This document shows, piece by piece, positions 4,782 to 6,108 of a stretch of 6,108 nucleotides of DNA (positions within the stretch are counted from its first letter, which is position 1; every line of letters begins with the position of its first letter). The position numbers and the translations under genes were made by a program. The stretch comes from Anaerolineae bacterium CG2_30_64_16 (GTDB lineage: Bacteria; Chloroflexota; Anaerolineae; CG2-30-64-16), in contig MNXL01000012.1 of assembly GCA_001871755.1 (NCBI GenBank), forward strand, positions 1 to 6,108, in the 5' to 3' direction. Below the pieces are notes generated by a model. That model had not been told where the DNA came from and searched no databases. It was given only the letters and a program-made list of their open reading frames with translations.

Positions 4782-4849
4782 AACCAAGAAGGTGACAACT
4801 TAGCGCCAGCCGTCCACAAAATTCTTGCACAAAAAGCAAGGATCTCGTG

Positions 4850-4864
4850 GGTTAGGCCCTAACC
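4850..4864. terminator. Small palindrome between convergent rdgB and MFS genes
   Basis: GGTTAGG-C-CCTAACC has perfect 7-bp arms, 13 bp past the MFS stop codon. A weaker hairpin (CTTGC, 7-nt loop, GCAAG at 4824-4840), followed on the minus strand by AATTTT, lies just beyond it and could help end the MFS transcript. Neither is a textbook intrinsic terminator. Confidence 0.3.
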
Positions 4865-4877
4865 ACCGGGCAAACGT

Positions 4878-6108
4878 TCACCCCCTGTGCTCAGGAAATG
4901 GCCCCAACTCAGCCCTCTCACCCGCCGCCTCGACGGCCGCACGCTCGCGCTTCGCCTGCCAAACCGCATACACCACCACGCCCGCCAACAACGCGGCGCA
5001 CAGCCGGTAGAGGGTCCCGATCGGCAAGAACCCCACCAACGCCAAAGCCAGGGGCGGCGCGAACGCGCTGCCCAGGTCGCCGAAGGTGTAGATCACGCTG
5101 AGGATCCGCCCGCGCTGCGCCGCGGTCGCGCCATCCCCCACCAGCGCGGGCGCTAACGTCTGTGCGCCGCTGGACGCCACGGACGCGACCAGCCCGCCGA
5201 ACAACGCCACCGCCAGTCCCTCGCCGCCCATCAGCCAGGCGCCGGCCGCGCCCACCGCCATCACCCCGGCCAGCACCGGCCAACGCCGGCCAGCCCGGTC
5301 GGACAGGTGGCCCACCAGCGGCGCGCCCAGCAGACTGCTGACCGAGCGCAGCGCGGCAAAGATGCCGGTCAGCGAGGCGATCGGCACGACCACGGCCGCC
5401 ACCGTGAGCCGATCCCCGACAAAGTCTGTGAGCCACAGAATCGTCGTGGCCGTCATCACGCCGGCGAAGACGAATCGCGTAAAGAACACCGGCACGGACG
5501 CGGCCAGGGCCACCCGCCAGGGCAACGGCAGACGGCCCGCGGCGGCCGCAGCCCGCGCGGCCGCGGAACGCGCCGGCCGCGTCTCCGGCAAGACCGCCAG
5601 CCACAGCAGCGCGGCCAGCCCGGTCAGCCCCGCGCTGATCAGCAGCCCCTGCCGGAACCCGAACAGATCGGTCAGCACCGCCCCGACCAACGCGGCTGCG
5701 CCCACCCCGATGAAGAACCACATCTGGTATTGGCCGCTCAGCCGACCGCGGTTCGTCTCGTCCGCCACGTCGAGCACCATGGTGTTGCCACCCACCCAGA
5801 TGCCGGACCAGGCCGCGCCCCACAACACCCGGCCGACGAGTAGCGGCCAGAACCCGCGCCCGACCCCCACGATCAACGTGGAGAGCGCGCCGAGAAACAG
5901 TGACGCGACCAGCAGCCAGCGCCGCGACAGCCGGTCGTTGAGCGCGCCCGCGGCCCCGTTGAACACCAGGCGCACCGCCCGGTTCGCGCCCAACAACACA
6001 CCCACCATCGCCAGGGTGACCCCGGCCTGCGCGGCGATCTCAGGCCGGGGCAACACTGTGTACAGGGTGTTGTCGCCGAGCAGCGAAACCGCGGTTCCGA
6101 GTCCCAGG
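4878..6108 (-). CDS. Major facilitator superfamily transporter, 5' end beyond window
   Basis: The frame is open to the right edge: 409 complete codons plus TGA at 4878-4880. It is a highly hydrophobic Ala/Leu/Gly-rich protein with about 12 membrane segments. MFS motif A appears twice, as expected for the two six-helix halves: GALNDRLSRR (about 54-63) after TM2 and GHLSDRAGRR (about 266-275) after TM8. An Ala-rich cytoplasmic loop (about 179-190) joins the halves. The first in-frame GTG (6056) is not the true start: the residues before it (LGTAVSLLGDNTLYTVLP) are typical first-helix sequence, so only a few codons are missing. It probably works as a proton-coupled exporter or drug/sugar carrier, but the substrate cannot be read. 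Convergent with rdgB. Confidence 0.9.
   Translation of the reverse strand, partial: LGLGTAVSLLGDNTLYTVLPRPEIAAQAGVTLAMVGVLLGANRAVRLVFNGAAGALNDRLSRRWLLVASLFLGALSTLIVGVGRGFWPLLVGRVLWGAAWSGIWVGGNTMVLDVADETNRGRLSGQYQMWFFIGVGAAALVGAVLTDLFGFRQGLLISAGLTGLAALLWLAVLPETRPARSAAARAAAAAGRLPLPWRVALAASVPVFFTRFVFAGVMTATTILWLTDFVGDRLTVAAVVVPIASLTGIFAALRSVSSLLGAPLVGHLSDRAGRRWPVLAGVMAVGAAGAWLMGGEGLAVALFGGLVASVASSGAQTLAPALVGDGATAAQRGRILSVIYTFGDLGSAFAPPLALALVGFLPIGTLYRLCAALLAGVVVYAVWQAKRERAAVEAAGERAELGPFPEHRG

Noticed and set aside
4824..4840. Intrinsic terminator for the MFS gene
   Set aside because: The stem is only 5 bp and the T-run that follows is short and interrupted; mentioned with the nearby palindrome but not called on its own.

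Overview
The window is GC-rich bacterial DNA. Gene content (a LivK-type lipoprotein, a bactofilin, a DUF4446 protein, a divergent PRPP synthetase, RdgB) together with short tandem repeats of several families between genes suggests a member of the Chloroflexota, perhaps Anaerolineae or Caldilineae. This assignment is inference from recognised protein families and repeat style; no rRNA or other phylogenetic marker gene is present.

Layout, left to right. (1) Positions 1-1109, minus strand: a branched-chain amino acid type ABC substrate-binding lipoprotein, cut at its C-terminus by the window edge. It has a strong Shine-Dalgarno (SD) sequence and, about 290 bp upstream, a perfect-consensus sigma70-type promoter (TTGACA, 17 bp, TATAAT). 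The long leader holds a TetR-operator-like palindrome, an orphan SD and a stable hairpin; a second palindrome covers the -35 box. (2) Positions 1419-1586, plus strand: a possible 55-residue single-pass membrane protein, divergent from the lipoprotein and starting inside the palindrome. (3) Positions 1662-1738: two GC-rich hairpins, one a perfect 21-bp stem, lying between convergent genes. (4) Positions 1740-3803, minus strand: a three-gene group in transcription order prs (PRPP synthetase), a DUF4446 membrane-anchored protein and a bactofilin. A good promoter lies just before prs; prs and DUF4446 are separated by 1 nt, and a heptamer-repeat spacer separates DUF4446 from the bactofilin. (5) Positions 3804-4084: the divergent prs/rdgB spacer, almost filled by two octamer-like tandem repeat families. 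(6) Positions 4085-4687, plus strand: rdgB, the house-cleaning ITP/XTP pyrophosphatase. (7) Positions 4688-4877: a 17-bp tandem repeat and a small palindrome. (8) Positions 4878-6108, minus strand: a major facilitator superfamily (MFS) transporter whose N-terminal few codons lie beyond the window.

Functionally this is mostly ordinary nucleotide metabolism (PRPP supply, nucleotide-pool cleaning), a cytoskeletal scaffold and transport. I see no defence system, mobile element, CRISPR array, tRNA or rRNA. The less ordinary material is between the genes: four short tandem repeat families, the regulatory architecture upstream of the lipoprotein with the possible small divergent membrane protein, and a PRPP synthetase with a shortened PRPP-binding loop.
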